From contig JACJXX010000001.1 in NCBI GenBank assembly GCA_020636435.1, positions 5,178,093-5,242,092 of the forward strand: 64,000 nucleotides of DNA. Direction: 5' to 3'. The notes beneath the pieces were generated by a model that saw nothing but the letters and a program-made list of their open reading frames with translations, did not search any database and was not told the DNA's origin. The position numbers were made by a program, and so were the translations under genes. The DNA is from Lewinellaceae bacterium (GTDB lineage Bacteria; Bacteroidota; Bacteroidia; Chitinophagales; Saprospiraceae). The first letter of the stretch is position 1; the number at the start of each line of letters is the position of its first letter. Positions 54,212 through 63,915 of this stretch are shown in pieces.

Positions 54212-55690
54212 CTAAAACCGAAATCCCACCGTAAACGCAAACGTATTGAAGTTTTCTTCGTTAGCAACCAGCTGCTCCGGCGAATCGGAAGCCTGGTAGG
54301 GGATGAAGAGCTCTTCGTTCCGGTGGAGCCGGTAGGCAAAGTCGAGAGAGAAGTTCTGTTGCCGGATGCCGAAACCGGCGCTGTAGGTTTTGTTGGTCGA
54401 GTTGTCGTTGGCGAAAGGAGACTGCTGTATGCCCAGCCCGGCGCGGAAGCGGAAGATCTCGTAGGCGAATTCGCCGCCCAGGCGGATGTTCATGGCCGGC
54501 TCGAAGTCGTTGGCGATGCTGTTGTTCACGTCGCGCTCGGCGTCGATGAAGCCGTCGTAGCGAAATTCGTTGTTGCTGAAATTCACATACTCCACTTCGG
54601 CGCTGAGGAAGCCATGCTTCTTGATGATGAAGCCGCCGCTGCCGATCACCCGCCAGGGCGTCCGCAGGCGGTAGTCGAACAGGCCGTCGGGCGATTCGGC
54701 GAAACCATTGACCACCTCTCCGTCCGGGTAGGTAAAGTTGTAGGCCATGCTGCTGCGAAAAGCGTCTTCCAGTTTGAAAGCGGTGGGCGTATGCACGGCC
54801 AGGCCCAGGCGCACCGCCTGGTGTGCCCGGTAGATCAAACCTACCTTCAGGTTGATGCCAACCCCGGTGGTGTTCAGCTCTTCGATATACTCCAGGTCGT
54901 CGAACAGGGGCACATCGCCGTCGGCGCCGGCGCCCTGGTCTTCTTCCCGGTAAGTTTTGTCTTCTTCGTAGCGAAGGAAAGGCACGCCAACCGTGGCGCC
55001 CAGCAGGATGCGCTCTTTATAATTGCCGGCAAAGGAAAAGACCAGCTCATTGACGGAACCCCGGCTGATGAATTCCTGCCGCCGGAAAATCGGCGCATCG
55101 GGGGCCAGCTCCAGGTCCGACTCGTAGAAGCCATCCTGTGGCTCCAGGTCGTAGAGGGCCTGCGCGTCGATAGAAACGCCCGACTCGAAGTCGCTGATCC
55201 CGCCCGGGCCGTTGGCCTGCTCCTGGTGAGCCAGGACGATGGAGCCTTCCGACACGCCTTCGTAGATAAACTGTTGGTGGAAATTGGCCAGGCGGTTGAT
55301 GCCGATCCCAAAGTTGAAGGTGGACCAGTCCGGAGAAGTAGGCCGGCTGGCAACTACCACGCCAAGGGCGTTGACATTGAAGTTGTTGCGGTTCTCTTCG
55401 GTGGCCAAACCGTCCTTGTCGTTGGTAAGCGTGCTGGTGGTGCGGGCACTGAAAAAAGTAGGAGAAAGAACGAATTCCCCTCTGCGGTACCATCCCAGGC
55501 CTGCCGGGTTGGTGCTCAGCACGGAAAAGTCGGAACCCAGCGCCCCTAAAGCGCCGCCGGCGCCGATGGAGCGGGCCGTGCCGCCGACCTGAAAGTTGGA
55601 ATAGCGAAAGGCGTCAAAACTATTCTGTGCGGAAAGGCAGAGCGAAAAAAATAGAAAAACGATGAAAAGGGCGCGCATGCGATTTGCCAT
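54212..55690 (-). CDS. OmpP1/FadL-like outer membrane protein
   Basis: The protein has 492 residues from the ATG at 55690; the longer frame has no proper leader. The signal peptide is MRALFIVFLFFSLCLSAQ. The N-terminal plug-like region GGTARSIGAGGALGALG and STNPAGLGWYRRGEF is typical of the OmpP1/FadL/TodX family in Bacteroidota. Long alternating beta-strands follow, ending in an aromatic C terminus (FAFTVGFRF) suited to barrel insertion. FadL relatives carry hydrophobic compounds across the outer membrane; the substrate is unknown here. A terminator for the upstream gene precedes it. Confidence 0.88.
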   Translation of the reverse strand: MANRMRALFIVFLFFSLCLSAQNSFDAFRYSNFQVGGTARSIGAGGALGALGSDFSVLSTNPAGLGWYRRGEFVLSPTFFSARTTSTLTNDKDGLATEENRNNFNVNALGVVVASRPTSPDWSTFNFGIGINRLANFHQQFIYEGVSEGSIVLAHQEQANGPGGISDFESGVSIDAQALYDLEPQDGFYESDLELAPDAPIFRRQEFISRGSVNELVFSFAGNYKERILLGATVGVPFLRYEEDKTYREEDQGAGADGDVPLFDDLEYIEELNTTGVGINLKVGLIYRAHQAVRLGLAVHTPTAFKLEDAFRSSMAYNFTYPDGEVVNGFAESPDGLFDYRLRTPWRVIGSGGFIIKKHGFLSAEVEYVNFSNNEFRYDGFIDAERDVNNSIANDFEPAMNIRLGGEFAYEIFRFRAGLGIQQSPFANDNSTNKTYSAGFGIRQQNFSLDFAYRLHRNEELFIPYQASDSPEQLVANEENFNTFAFTVGFRF

Positions 55691-55748
55691 TGGTCTATGT
55701 TTATTTTCTTGTTTAACAAATCTGGGGTTACTCAGGTTTGGCAAAAAA

Positions 55749-55785
55749 AAGTGGGTGGACACACCTAAATGCTCTCCACCCACTT
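55749..55785 (-). terminator. Rho-independent terminator, minus strand
   Basis: On the minus strand AAGTGGGTGGA and TCCACCCACTT form an 11-bp stem followed by TTTTTTTT. It ends the transcript of the low-complexity gene at 55830-57356. Confidence 0.8.
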
Positions 55786-55829
55786 CTGAAATTATATTTT
55801 AACAAACGATATTCTAAATTCGGCTCATC

Positions 55830-57356
55830 TTAATTTCCGCCCCGGCGGCTGGTATTGGAGCGGCTGCTGTTGCCGCTGTTGCTGCTTCCGCTACTCGAGC
55901 GGCTGCTTCCGCTGCTGTAGCTCCGCGGCGAGGAGGAGCCACTGCTGCTGCGGTTGAAGCTGCCAGACGAACTGTTGCTGCGGCTGCTCGGGCTGTAACT
56001 GCCGGATGAACGGCTGCTGTTGCTGCGGCTGCTCGGGCTGTAACTGCGGGATGAACGGCTGTTGTTGCTGTTGCTGTTGATCCGCGGCGTAGACTGCCGG
56101 GTGTTCGTGTTGCGGTCGTAAGTCCTCGGAGTAGACTGCCGCGTATTTGTGTTGCGGTCATAAGTCCTCGGCGTAGACTGCCGGGTGTTCGTGTTGCGGT
56201 CGTAAGTCCTCGGCGTAGACTGCCGCGTATTTGTGTTGCGGTCGTAAGTCCGTGGAGTAGACTGCCGGGTATTCGTGTTCCGGTCATACGTCCGTGGAGT
56301 AGACTGCCGGGTATTCGTGTTCCGGTCGTAAGTCCGCGGAGTAGATTGACGCGTCGTGTTTGCATTGCGGTCAATGACGCTGCGGCTTTGGACACTACCT
56401 GGCGCTGCGGGCGTTGCTTCGCGGATGTTATTGCGGTCGTAAGTGCGGGTACGCGTTGTGCGGGCATCTTCAATACCCTGTACCTGGCGCGTTGTTGTTC
56501 CGGAGGTGTTAGCCAAATCCCTGCTGTTGCCGTTGCGGGAAACCGCTGCCGGGCTGGTGGTTACGTCTTTCGGCGCATCGCTGCGGCTGGGCGTGAAACT
56601 GCGGCGGGAATTGGTGGTAGTACGCGTAGAACCACCCGTGCGAGGGCCGTAATAGGTACTGTTGGCATTGCTGACGTTGCTGCCTACCGTGTTGTAGGCA
56701 TAACCGCTGCCCCAGGATGGCGGGCAGTAGTAGTTGGAAAAACCGCTGCCGTAAAAGCCTCCGCCGTAAAAGTTGTTGCCGTAGAAGTTATTGCCATAGA
56801 ACCCTCCGCCGTAGAAGCCGTTGCCGAAGCCAAAATTGTTGACCGAGACAAAGACGCCACTGCCCGGGCCCCAGGAGTTCCAGCCAAAGCTCGGGCCAAA
56901 CCCATACCAGGGATCCCAGCGGTTCCAATAGCTGAAGCGGTTCCAGCGGTTCCAGCGGTTCCAGTTGTTCCAGCTGCGATAGGAATAGAAGTTGTCGTAG
57001 ATAAGCACCGTTGCGCCCGGGTTGAAGAACGGGTCGTAATAGTAGCGGTCTACGTAAACCGGGTCGAAGTAGCCAAATCCCCGATAAGGGCGGTGGAAAC
57101 GGCGAATACGGGAGGTATAATAATAGTCGTAATCGTCGTCGTCGTAGTTGCCATAGCTTTCATTATCGTAGCTGCTGTCGTCCCCCGAATAAGCGTAATC
57201 GTCTCCGGAAGAAGCGCTGCTACTGCTGTAATCGTAGTATTCTCCGTCCGTGTCCGGGTTGTAGTAGAGGTCGTCGTACTGAGCTTGTGCGACCCCCCCC
57301 CAGGCGAGCAGAGCGAAAAGCGCGGAGTAGAATACCGTTGTTCTATAGATTTTCAT
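55830..57356 (-). CDS. Low-complexity exported protein with tandem 14-residue repeats
   Basis: The protein has 508 residues from the ATG at 57356, with a signal peptide (TTVFYSALFALLAWGGVAQA). The mature N terminus is rich in Asp and Tyr. Next come Asn-, Trp- and Gly-rich stretches (SYRSWNNWNRWNRWNRF and FYGNNFYGGGFYG repeats). From about residue 335 six copies of a 14-residue unit RQSTPRTYDRNTNT follow, and the C terminus is almost pure Ser, Arg and Asn. No catalytic motif is present. A structural or matrix role at the cell surface is inferred. The DNA repeat is a multiple of three, so copy-number change keeps the frame. Other frames across it are also open and are shadows. Confidence 0.78.
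   Translation of the reverse strand: MKIYRTTVFYSALFALLAWGGVAQAQYDDLYYNPDTDGEYYDYSSSSASSGDDYAYSGDDSSYDNESYGNYDDDDYDYYYTSRIRRFHRPYRGFGYFDPVYVDRYYYDPFFNPGATVLIYDNFYSYRSWNNWNRWNRWNRFSYWNRWDPWYGFGPSFGWNSWGPGSGVFVSVNNFGFGNGFYGGGFYGNNFYGNNFYGGGFYGSGFSNYYCPPSWGSGYAYNTVGSNVSNANSTYYGPRTGGSTRTTTNSRRSFTPSRSDAPKDVTTSPAAVSRNGNSRDLANTSGTTTRQVQGIEDARTTRTRTYDRNNIREATPAAPGSVQSRSVIDRNANTTRQSTPRTYDRNTNTRQSTPRTYDRNTNTRQSTPRTYDRNTNTRQSTPRTYDRNTNTRQSTPRTYDRNTNTRQSTPRTYDRNTNTRQSTPRINSNSNNSRSSRSYSPSSRSNSSRSSGSYSPSSRSNSSSGSFNRSSSGSSSPRSYSSGSSRSSSGSSNSGNSSRSNTSRRGGN
56092..56343 (-). repeat. 42-bp minisatellite, six copies
   Basis: Six copies of a 42-bp unit lie within the low-complexity gene. They differ mainly at synonymous positions (such as TCGTAAGTCC, TCATAAGTCC and TCATACGTCC), which indicates selection on the protein sequence. 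Confidence 0.88.
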
Positions 57357-57485
57357 ATAACTGATTTTTAATGTAATTACCGTGACTCTCTGTATTTGTA
57401 ACAACAAGCAATTTATTACTTTTGTGGCGATTTTTTAGTTAAAGCCCACTTAAATCGGCGTTTGCGCCTTGTTAAAGTCATTTAT

Positions 57486-57521
57486 TGGGAACCTTAACTA
57501 CTGTTAAGATGTAGGTTCCCA
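57486..57521. other. Perfect hairpin in the divergent gap before proS
   Basis: TGGGAACCT and AGGTTCCCA pair, with an inner TTAAC/GTTAA pair. It lies between the divergent low-complexity gene and proS, and could be a regulatory site or a dispersed repeat. Confidence 0.4.
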
Positions 57522-57623
57522 TTTAAAGTAACACGCTTCAGCCGCTAATTGGCGGTTAAAGAAATGTTAAAGCTTGGTTATAATCGGCTGATTGTCAATA
57601 TACGAAAAAACATTCAATAATTC

Positions 57624-59117
57624 ATGGCGAAGGAAATCACGAACAGGACGGAGAATTATTCTCAATGGTATCAGGATATTGTAAAAAAAGCCGACCTGGC
57701 GGACAATTCGGCCGTGCGCGGCTGCATGGTCATCAAGCCGAACGGTTATGCAATATGGGAAAACATGCGCGACCAGTTGGACCGCATGTTCAAGGAAACC
57801 GGCCACGTCAACGCCTATTTCCCCCTTTTCATCCCCAAGAGCTTCCTGAGCAAGGAAGCCAAGCACGTTGAAGGCTTCGCCAAGGAGTGCGCCGTGGTCA
57901 CCCACCACCGCCTGATGAACGACCCCAACGGGGAGGGCGTCATCGTCGACCCGGATTCCAAATTGCAGGAAGAGCTCATCGTGCGGCCGACTTCCGAGAC
58001 CATCATCTGGGACGCCTACCGCGGCTGGATTCAATCCTACCGCGACCTGCCCCTGCTGATCAACCAATGGGCCAACGTGGTGCGCTGGGAAATGCGCGTG
58101 CGCGTGTTCCTCCGCACCGCCGAATTCCTCTGGCAGGAGGGGCATACCGCCCATGCTACCCGCCAGGAAGCCATGGAAGAAACCCTGCGCATCCTGGATA
58201 TTTACGCCAAATTCGCCGAAGAGTACATGGCAGTTCCAGTCATCAAAGGCATCAAGACGGAGAACGAACGCTTCGCCGGCGCCGACGAAACCTACTGCAT
58301 CGAAGCCCTTATGCAGGATGGCAAGGCCCTGCAGGCCGGCACTTCCCATTTCCTGGGGCAGAACTTCGCCAAAGCGTTTGACGTAAAGTTCGTCACCGAT
58401 AAAAACGAGGAGGAATTCGTCTGGGCGACCTCCTGGGGCGTCTCCACCCGCCTGATCGGCGGCCTGATCATGGCCCATTCCGACGACAGCGGCCTGGTGC
58501 TGCCGCCGAAGCTGGCCTCGACGCAGGTGGTCATCGTGCCCATCCCCAAGCCGTCTCCGGAGATCGGCGAGGTGGCCGGCAAGATCATGAAGGCCCTCAA
58601 GGATAAAGGCATCAGCGCCAAATACGACAAAGACGACCAAAAGCGGCCGGGCTTCAAATTCGCCGACCACGAGATGAAGGGCATCCCCGTCCGCCTGGGC
58701 ATCGGCAACCGCGACTTGGAAAAAGGCCAGGTGGAAGTGGCCCGCCGCGACACCAAGGAAAAAAGCTTCGTGCCGCTGGACGGCGTGGCGGACTACGTCG
58801 CCCATCTGCTGGAAGACATACAGCAAAACCTCTTCAACCGGGCGAAGGCCTTCCGCGATGAACACACCACCAAAGTGGACAGCTTCGACGACTTCAAATC
58901 CATCGTCGATACGCCCAGGCCGGAATTGTCCGAATCCTGGGGCGGCGGTTTCATTTCCGCCCACTGGGATGGCACCACCGAAACGGAACTCAAGATCAAG
59001 GAACTGACCAAAGCTACCATCCGCTGTATCCCGCTGGATGCAGAGGAGGAGCCGGGGCAGTGCGTCCTGACGGGCAAGCCTTCGAAGCAGCGCGTGCTCT
59101 TCGCCAAGGCGTATTGA
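57624..59117 (+). CDS. proS: Prolyl-tRNA synthetase, archaeal/eukaryotic type
   Basis: The protein has 497 residues, the short type without the bacterial editing insertion. The class II core has GCMVIKPNGYAIWENMRDQLD, YFPLFIPKSFL and LIVRPTSETIIWDAYRGWI (TxE motif), followed by LRTAEFLWQEGHTAHAT (motif 2), GTSHFLGQNFAKAFDV and ATSWGVSTRLIGGLIM. The anticodon-binding domain and the zinc-like C-terminal domain (with GGGFISAHWDG and RCIPLD) follow. It charges tRNA-Pro. This version is usual in Bacteroidota. It is a single gene, followed by two large palindromes. Confidence 0.95.
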   Translation: MAKEITNRTENYSQWYQDIVKKADLADNSAVRGCMVIKPNGYAIWENMRDQLDRMFKETGHVNAYFPLFIPKSFLSKEAKHVEGFAKECAVVTHHRLMNDPNGEGVIVDPDSKLQEELIVRPTSETIIWDAYRGWIQSYRDLPLLINQWANVVRWEMRVRVFLRTAEFLWQEGHTAHATRQEAMEETLRILDIYAKFAEEYMAVPVIKGIKTENERFAGADETYCIEALMQDGKALQAGTSHFLGQNFAKAFDVKFVTDKNEEEFVWATSWGVSTRLIGGLIMAHSDDSGLVLPPKLASTQVVIVPIPKPSPEIGEVAGKIMKALKDKGISAKYDKDDQKRPGFKFADHEMKGIPVRLGIGNRDLEKGQVEVARRDTKEKSFVPLDGVADYVAHLLEDIQQNLFNRAKAFRDEHTTKVDSFDDFKSIVDTPRPELSESWGGGFISAHWDGTTETELKIKELTKATIRCIPLDAEEEPGQCVLTGKPSKQRVLFAKAY

Positions 59118-59125
59118 GTTTTTTT

Positions 59126-59183
59126 ATGAAGTTTTCCAGGCCGCAGTGGGCCGAGAGTATGTCGGCGGCCTGGAAAACTTCAT
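59126..59183. repeat. 19-bp perfect stem-loop after proS
   Basis: ATGAAGTTTTCCAGGCCGC pairs perfectly with GCGGCCTGGAAAACTTCAT across a 20-base loop, directly after a T run following the proS stop. It may act as a terminator or be a palindromic repeat. No gene was seen in 59118-59605. Confidence 0.65.
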
Positions 59184-59270
59184 TTGCCTGCCGGGCCAGC
59201 GCCAACAATTGTTTAATCCCGCCTTCAACCATTCCCGGTCGTTGTCAGTATAATAAGTTCAGGGGTTGCC

Positions 59271-59330
59271 GGGCAAAATCAGAAGCCTTCCGTTCATTCC
59301 CTGGCGAGTGGAAGGCTTCTGCTTTTGCCC
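59271..59330. terminator. 21-bp near-perfect hairpin, possible bidirectional terminator
   Basis: GGGCAAAATCAGAAGCCTTCC pairs with GGAAGGCTTCTGCTTTTGCCC with one mismatch around an 18-base loop. It is longer than usual for an intrinsic terminator and may be a dispersed palindrome. Confidence 0.5.
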
Positions 59331-59605
59331 AAACATAATTTCTGCCCGGGCATTTCGTTAACAGTTGGAAGAAAAACAAATGCAAAGAAGGGCATTTATT
59401 GTGCAGAACGGCAACAGGACTTGTGCCTTTGGAGTTGATCTTCTCCTTTAGGGGATTTGAGGGGCGGGGATGGCAAACGCACAAAACCTAAATTGTTATA
59501 CAATATCTACCCCGCGTCAGATGAGTTTGCGGCAGCAATGCACCGCGTCATCAGTATAAATTCGTAATTTGCCCTTTCAAGTCCTAAGAAGAGACCAAGC
59601 GATTC

Positions 59606-62600
59606 GTGAAAAACCTTATTCCACACTTTATTCAGGAGCAATACCTCGATGGCAACACCCAGGGCCAGATCGAGGCGTACACCCTTTTTGTGGACCTGTC
59701 GGGCTTTACGCCGCTGACGGAAGCCCTGATGCGGCAAGGGACGCGGGGCGCCGAACAGTTGTCCAACGTCCTCAATGAGATATTCGAGCCGCTGGTGCGC
59801 ATGGTTTACGCCAAAGGGGGCTTTATCCCCTACTTTGCCGGCGACGCCTTCACGGCCATTTTCCCCGCCGAAGGGCAACCCATGGGGGCCAAAGAGATCA
59901 TACAGGGCGCCATGCTGGCCCGCAACCTGTATAGCCAGCGCCAGTTCCGCTTCGGCAACTTTACCATCGGCATTAAGTTCGGCCTTTCTTACGGCACGGT
60001 AGAATGGGGTATTGTGGGCACCGGCGCCAAAGCCTTCTACTTCCGGGGCGCTCCGGTCGACGGCTGTGCCGATTGCCAGGTCAAAGCCCGGGATAAGGAT
60101 ATTGTTATCGACGAGGCCCTGCGCCAAAACCTGCCCAAGGGGCAATTCGCGCTCTTGGACCTGGAAGCGGGGTTCTATAAAATTAAAGGAGGCATCCCGT
60201 CGGAGGAGAGCAGTATCATTCCTGTCGAGCTGCCGCCCATTGAGCGGGGCGTGGCCATGCAATTCCTGCCGGATGCGGTAGCCCGCTACAACCAGGAAGG
60301 AGAGTTCCGGACGGTCATCTCCGTTTTCATCTCCTTTGAGGGCGTGGACACCCACGCCCTGCTCAACGATTTCGCCTCCATCGTCCTGGATCAGATCAAC
60401 AGCTTCTCCGGTTATTTCAAAGAGATCGACTATGGCGACAAGGGCGGCGTGATGGTCGGCTTTTTCGGCGCGCCGGTCTCTTTCGAGAACAACAGCGACC
60501 GGGCATTGGAATTCATCTCCTCCATCCGGGAGGAACTGCGGGAACTGCAATCCACCAGCAGCCTGCGCTACCGCGTGGGTGTTACCATCGGCACCGCTTA
60601 CACCGGCATCGTAGGCGGCGTGGAGCGCTGCCAGTACGCTGCGGTGGGCAACCGCGTCAACCTGGCGGCCCGCCTGATGACCTACGCCGCCTGGGATGAA
60701 GTGCTCGTCGACGAGGAAATCCAGAAAAACCACCACTTCCACTTCCTCAACCGGGGAGACATAGAATACAAAGGCATCAAAGGCCTGGTGCCTACCTTCC
60801 GGCTGGTCGGCCGCAATTACGAGGCTCATTCGTCCTATTCGGGCGATATGGTGGGGCGCGAAGCGGAATTGAAACAACTCCTCGATTTTTCCCGCCCGCT
60901 CTACGAGAAAAATCCCGCCGGAGTGGCCTACATCTACGGAGAGGCGGGCATCGGAAAGAGCCGCCTCGTGCACGAACTGAAGAATGTGCTCTACGGCCAG
61001 CAACTGGTGCAATGGCATACCTGCCAGTCCGACCAAATTCTGAAAAAGCCATTTAACCCCTTCCTTTATTTTCTAAAAAATTACTTCGAGCAATATCCGG
61101 AAAGCACCTCCCTGGCCAACGTCCAGAATTTTGAAGGCCGCTTCAACCAACTGCTGGAAAGCCTTTCCAATGCCGAACACCCGGACGCCTTGTCCGTGCG
61201 GCGGGAACTGGTGCGGACGCGAACGGTACTGGCCGCCCTCATCGGGTTGAACTTCCAGAATTCTATCTGGGACCAGCTCGACGCCAAAGGGCGCTACCAG
61301 AACACCCTCTCGGCCATCATCAACCTGCTGGTCGCAGAGTCCCTGATTCATCCGGTGGTGATAGAACTGGAAGACGGCCACTGGCTGGACGACAATTCCC
61401 GCGAGCTGCTGCACGAGCTGGCCCGGCAGATCGGCCGTTTCCCCATCTTTCTGATCATTACATCCCGCTATAAGGACGACGGCACCAAGCCGGAGATCGT
61501 ATCGGAAACCCTCCTGCAGGAGCAGGACCGGCCGGCCCTGGAGATCGACCTCAATGTCCTGCACTCGGAGGCCGTGCGGGCCTTCGCCGAATTGCGCCTG
61601 GGCGGGGCCGTCCACGAGGAATTCTTCGAATTGCTGCTGCGCACGTCCAACAGCAACCCCTTTTACCTGGAACAGATTATCGAATATTTTTCCGAAAGCG
61701 GGCTGCTGGAAGAAGAAGGCGGCAAATGGACGATTCGAGACAAGAACGTCAAACTGTCGAGTTCCATCAACGCCATCCTGACCGCCCGCATTGACCGGCT
61801 ATCGACGCTGGTCAAAGAAACGGTGAAGGCGGCGGCGGTCATCGGCCGGGAGTTCGAAGTGCCCATCCTGTCGGAAGTGATGAAAACCCAGGAGGAATTC
61901 ATCCGCCGCAACGGCAATGCCACTGCCCTGCTCAAGGAGCAGATCAAACGGGCCGAGCGGGGACAGATTTGGCACGCCATGAACGAACTGCGGTACATCT
62001 TCCGGCACTCCCTGCTGCGCGAAGCGGTGTACAGCATGCAGCTGCGGGCGCGCCTGCAGCAGTTGCATCTGCACATCGGGCAGGCCATAGAGCGCCTTTA
62101 CGCCGACAACCTCGACGAGCGCTACGTCGACCTGGCCTTCCACTACGAGCAGGCCGGCGTGTTCGACAAAACCTGCGAATACCTGCGCAAGGCCGCCGAT
62201 TATGCCCGCAGCAACTACCAAAACCAACAGGCGCTGGATTATTACGAGCGCCTGCTCAAAAAACTGAGCCGCCAGAAGGATGTTGCCGACCAGATTCAAA
62301 CCCATCTGAAAAAAGGCAAGGTACTGGAGCTGATCGGACAGTGGGACGAATGCGAACAGGCCTACGGCCGGGCGCTGAAGCTGGCCAAGCAGTCGCGGGA
62401 TGTCGTGCTGCTCGGGCAGGCCAACAACAGCATGGGGCGCCTGCTCATGCTCAAAGGGGATTACCCCCGGGCCATGGGCATCCTGCAAACAGCGGCTGGC
62501 CTGTTCGAATCGATCGACGACAAGGTCGGCATTGCCAAAACCTACGGCAACCTGGGCAACCTGTATTTCCGGCAGGGTCAATACGATGAGGCCAAGGAAT

Positions 62601-63631
62601 TTTTTGAGCAAAGCCTGGAGATCGGCCACAGCACCATCGAGCCCACCTCCAATGCCCAGGTGGCCGCCACCCTGGGCCTTACCTATATGAACCAGGGCAA
62701 CTACGACGAAGGGATTCGCTGCCAGCGCGCCCAACTCGACATTTGCAAACAGCACAACGACAAACAGGGGATGGCTACCCTGTACACCAATATGGGCATT
62801 GTCTACTTCGAAAAAGGCGAATACGATGCTGCGCTAGAAGCCTACCAGAAAGGGCTGGCGTTCTCCGAAGAGCTGGGCAACAAACTGCTGACCTCCATCG
62901 CCATCGGCTGCATCGGCAGCGTGTTTGAACGCAAGGGCGACTACAAACGGGCCATGGAAAATTTCCAGCGCGACCTCGCCATCTGCGAAGAATTGGGCGA
63001 CAAGCAGGGCATCGCCATCGCTTTGGGCCTCATCGGCGAGCTGCTGAGCGTGGAAGGCGATTTCCACGGGGCCATCGAGTACCTCCAGAAAAACCTGATG
63101 CTCTGTGAAGAGCTGGGCTACCAGAAGGGCATCGCCAAGGCGGTGAACACCCTCGGCGACGTGTTTTTCTTCACCAGGCAGTACGACCGCTCCCTGCACT
63201 TCTACAACCGCGCCATCGAGGTGACCCGCAAGATCAACAACCGCCTGGTGCTGGGCGCCAGCCTGGTGGAGAAAGGCGTTGTGCTCATGGAACTGGGCCA
63301 GATGGAAGGCCTGGAAGCCATCATAGAGGAAGCCCTTCAGATCGCCGACGCCCTCGGCAACCCCGACCTGATCTTCGACGCCCGGATACTGGCAGCCAAA
63401 TACGAACATAAAAAGGGAAATACTGAGCAGGCTCTTCAAATGCTGCAAGCCTTGAACGTAGAAGATTTTTCTTCTGACCGGCACGCCGCCGTCAACTTCG
63501 AGCTCTTCCTGCTGCTTCCGGATGACGCCCGGTATGGCAGCCACGCGCTGGAGCTTTATGAGAAGCTGTATCAGCAAACGCCGAGGTATAGTTATAAGAC
63601 CCGGCTGGAGGTTTTGAGAGCGGGTGCTTGA
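59606..63631 (+). CDS. Two-domain class III nucleotidyl cyclase with AAA ATPase and TPR repeats
   Basis: The protein has 1341 residues from a GTG start. Cyclase domain 1 (about 20-200) has LFVDLSGFTPLTE (Asp30) and YFAGDAFTAIF (Asp80), the two metal ligands. Its transition-state region is degenerate. Cyclase domain 2 (about 230-400) lacks those Asp residues but carries CQYAAVGNRVNLAARLM with the transition-state Asn and Arg. One composite active site is therefore expected, as in soluble adenylyl cyclases. An AAA-type ATPase follows, with Walker A GEAGIGKS at 445-452 and ELEDGHWLDDNSRELLHELA. About ten TPR repeats (about 870-1330) end the protein, such as GNLGNLYFRQGQYDEAKEFFEQSLE. Signal and partner are unknown. 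It is a single gene. Confidence 0.9.
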   Translation: MKNLIPHFIQEQYLDGNTQGQIEAYTLFVDLSGFTPLTEALMRQGTRGAEQLSNVLNEIFEPLVRMVYAKGGFIPYFAGDAFTAIFPAEGQPMGAKEIIQGAMLARNLYSQRQFRFGNFTIGIKFGLSYGTVEWGIVGTGAKAFYFRGAPVDGCADCQVKARDKDIVIDEALRQNLPKGQFALLDLEAGFYKIKGGIPSEESSIIPVELPPIERGVAMQFLPDAVARYNQEGEFRTVISVFISFEGVDTHALLNDFASIVLDQINSFSGYFKEIDYGDKGGVMVGFFGAPVSFENNSDRALEFISSIREELRELQSTSSLRYRVGVTIGTAYTGIVGGVERCQYAAVGNRVNLAARLMTYAAWDEVLVDEEIQKNHHFHFLNRGDIEYKGIKGLVPTFRLVGRNYEAHSSYSGDMVGREAELKQLLDFSRPLYEKNPAGVAYIYGEAGIGKSRLVHELKNVLYGQQLVQWHTCQSDQILKKPFNPFLYFLKNYFEQYPESTSLANVQNFEGRFNQLLESLSNAEHPDALSVRRELVRTRTVLAALIGLNFQNSIWDQLDAKGRYQNTLSAIINLLVAESLIHPVVIELEDGHWLDDNSRELLHELARQIGRFPIFLIITSRYKDDGTKPEIVSETLLQEQDRPALEIDLNVLHSEAVRAFAELRLGGAVHEEFFELLLRTSNSNPFYLEQIIEYFSESGLLEEEGGKWTIRDKNVKLSSSINAILTARIDRLSTLVKETVKAAAVIGREFEVPILSEVMKTQEEFIRRNGNATALLKEQIKRAERGQIWHAMNELRYIFRHSLLREAVYSMQLRARLQQLHLHIGQAIERLYADNLDERYVDLAFHYEQAGVFDKTCEYLRKAADYARSNYQNQQALDYYERLLKKLSRQKDVADQIQTHLKKGKVLELIGQWDECEQAYGRALKLAKQSRDVVLLGQANNSMGRLLMLKGDYPRAMGILQTAAGLFESIDDKVGIAKTYGNLGNLYFRQGQYDEAKEFFEQSLEIGHSTIEPTSNAQVAATLGLTYMNQGNYDEGIRCQRAQLDICKQHNDKQGMATLYTNMGIVYFEKGEYDAALEAYQKGLAFSEELGNKLLTSIAIGCIGSVFERKGDYKRAMENFQRDLAICEELGDKQGIAIALGLIGELLSVEGDFHGAIEYLQKNLMLCEELGYQKGIAKAVNTLGDVFFFTRQYDRSLHFYNRAIEVTRKINNRLVLGASLVEKGVVLMELGQMEGLEAIIEEALQIADALGNPDLIFDARILAAKYEHKKGNTEQALQMLQALNVEDFSSDRHAAVNFELFLLLPDDARYGSHALELYEKLYQQTPRYSYKTRLEVLRAGA

Positions 63632-63649
63632 CGGGTTGACTGGGTTGTC

Positions 63650-63811
63650 CTATCCTCCTATTGAAGTGGCAAACAACTGCTCTTGTCCCTTGGAAAGATG
63701 CCCATCAACTACTTTCAGTTCAATTTCGTAAGTCCCGAAAACATTTTTCAGCCGGGATTGAAAACTATATGTATAAGTTCCCTGCCTGGCCGGAAGGAAT
63801 CCTTCCGGCAT
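63650..63811 (-). CDS. Possible small or remnant reading frame, 53 codons
   Basis: The frame begins MPEGFLPARQGTYTYSF and ends at TAG in 63650-63652. The alternating polar and hydrophobic strands (GTYEIELKVVDG) look protein-like, but no upstream continuation, leader or recognised family was found. It may be a remnant of a degraded beta-rich protein. Confidence 0.25.
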   Translation of the reverse strand: MPEGFLPARQGTYTYSFQSRLKNVFGTYEIELKVVDGHLSKGQEQLFATSIGG

Positions 63812-63915
63812 TTGTATGATCAGGTTTCCTCTTCAAAATACTGGATAATACGCTTAATGTTTTCCGCTATGAACATAAAGCAAGGGATTTTTTTATCACT
63901 ACTCAATGTTTTGGC

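Noticed and set aside
55814..56473. 219-codon minus-strand frame in the minisatellite
   Set aside because: It is an alternate frame kept open because the 42-bp unit is a multiple of three. The Ala- and Thr-rich translation has no signal peptide.
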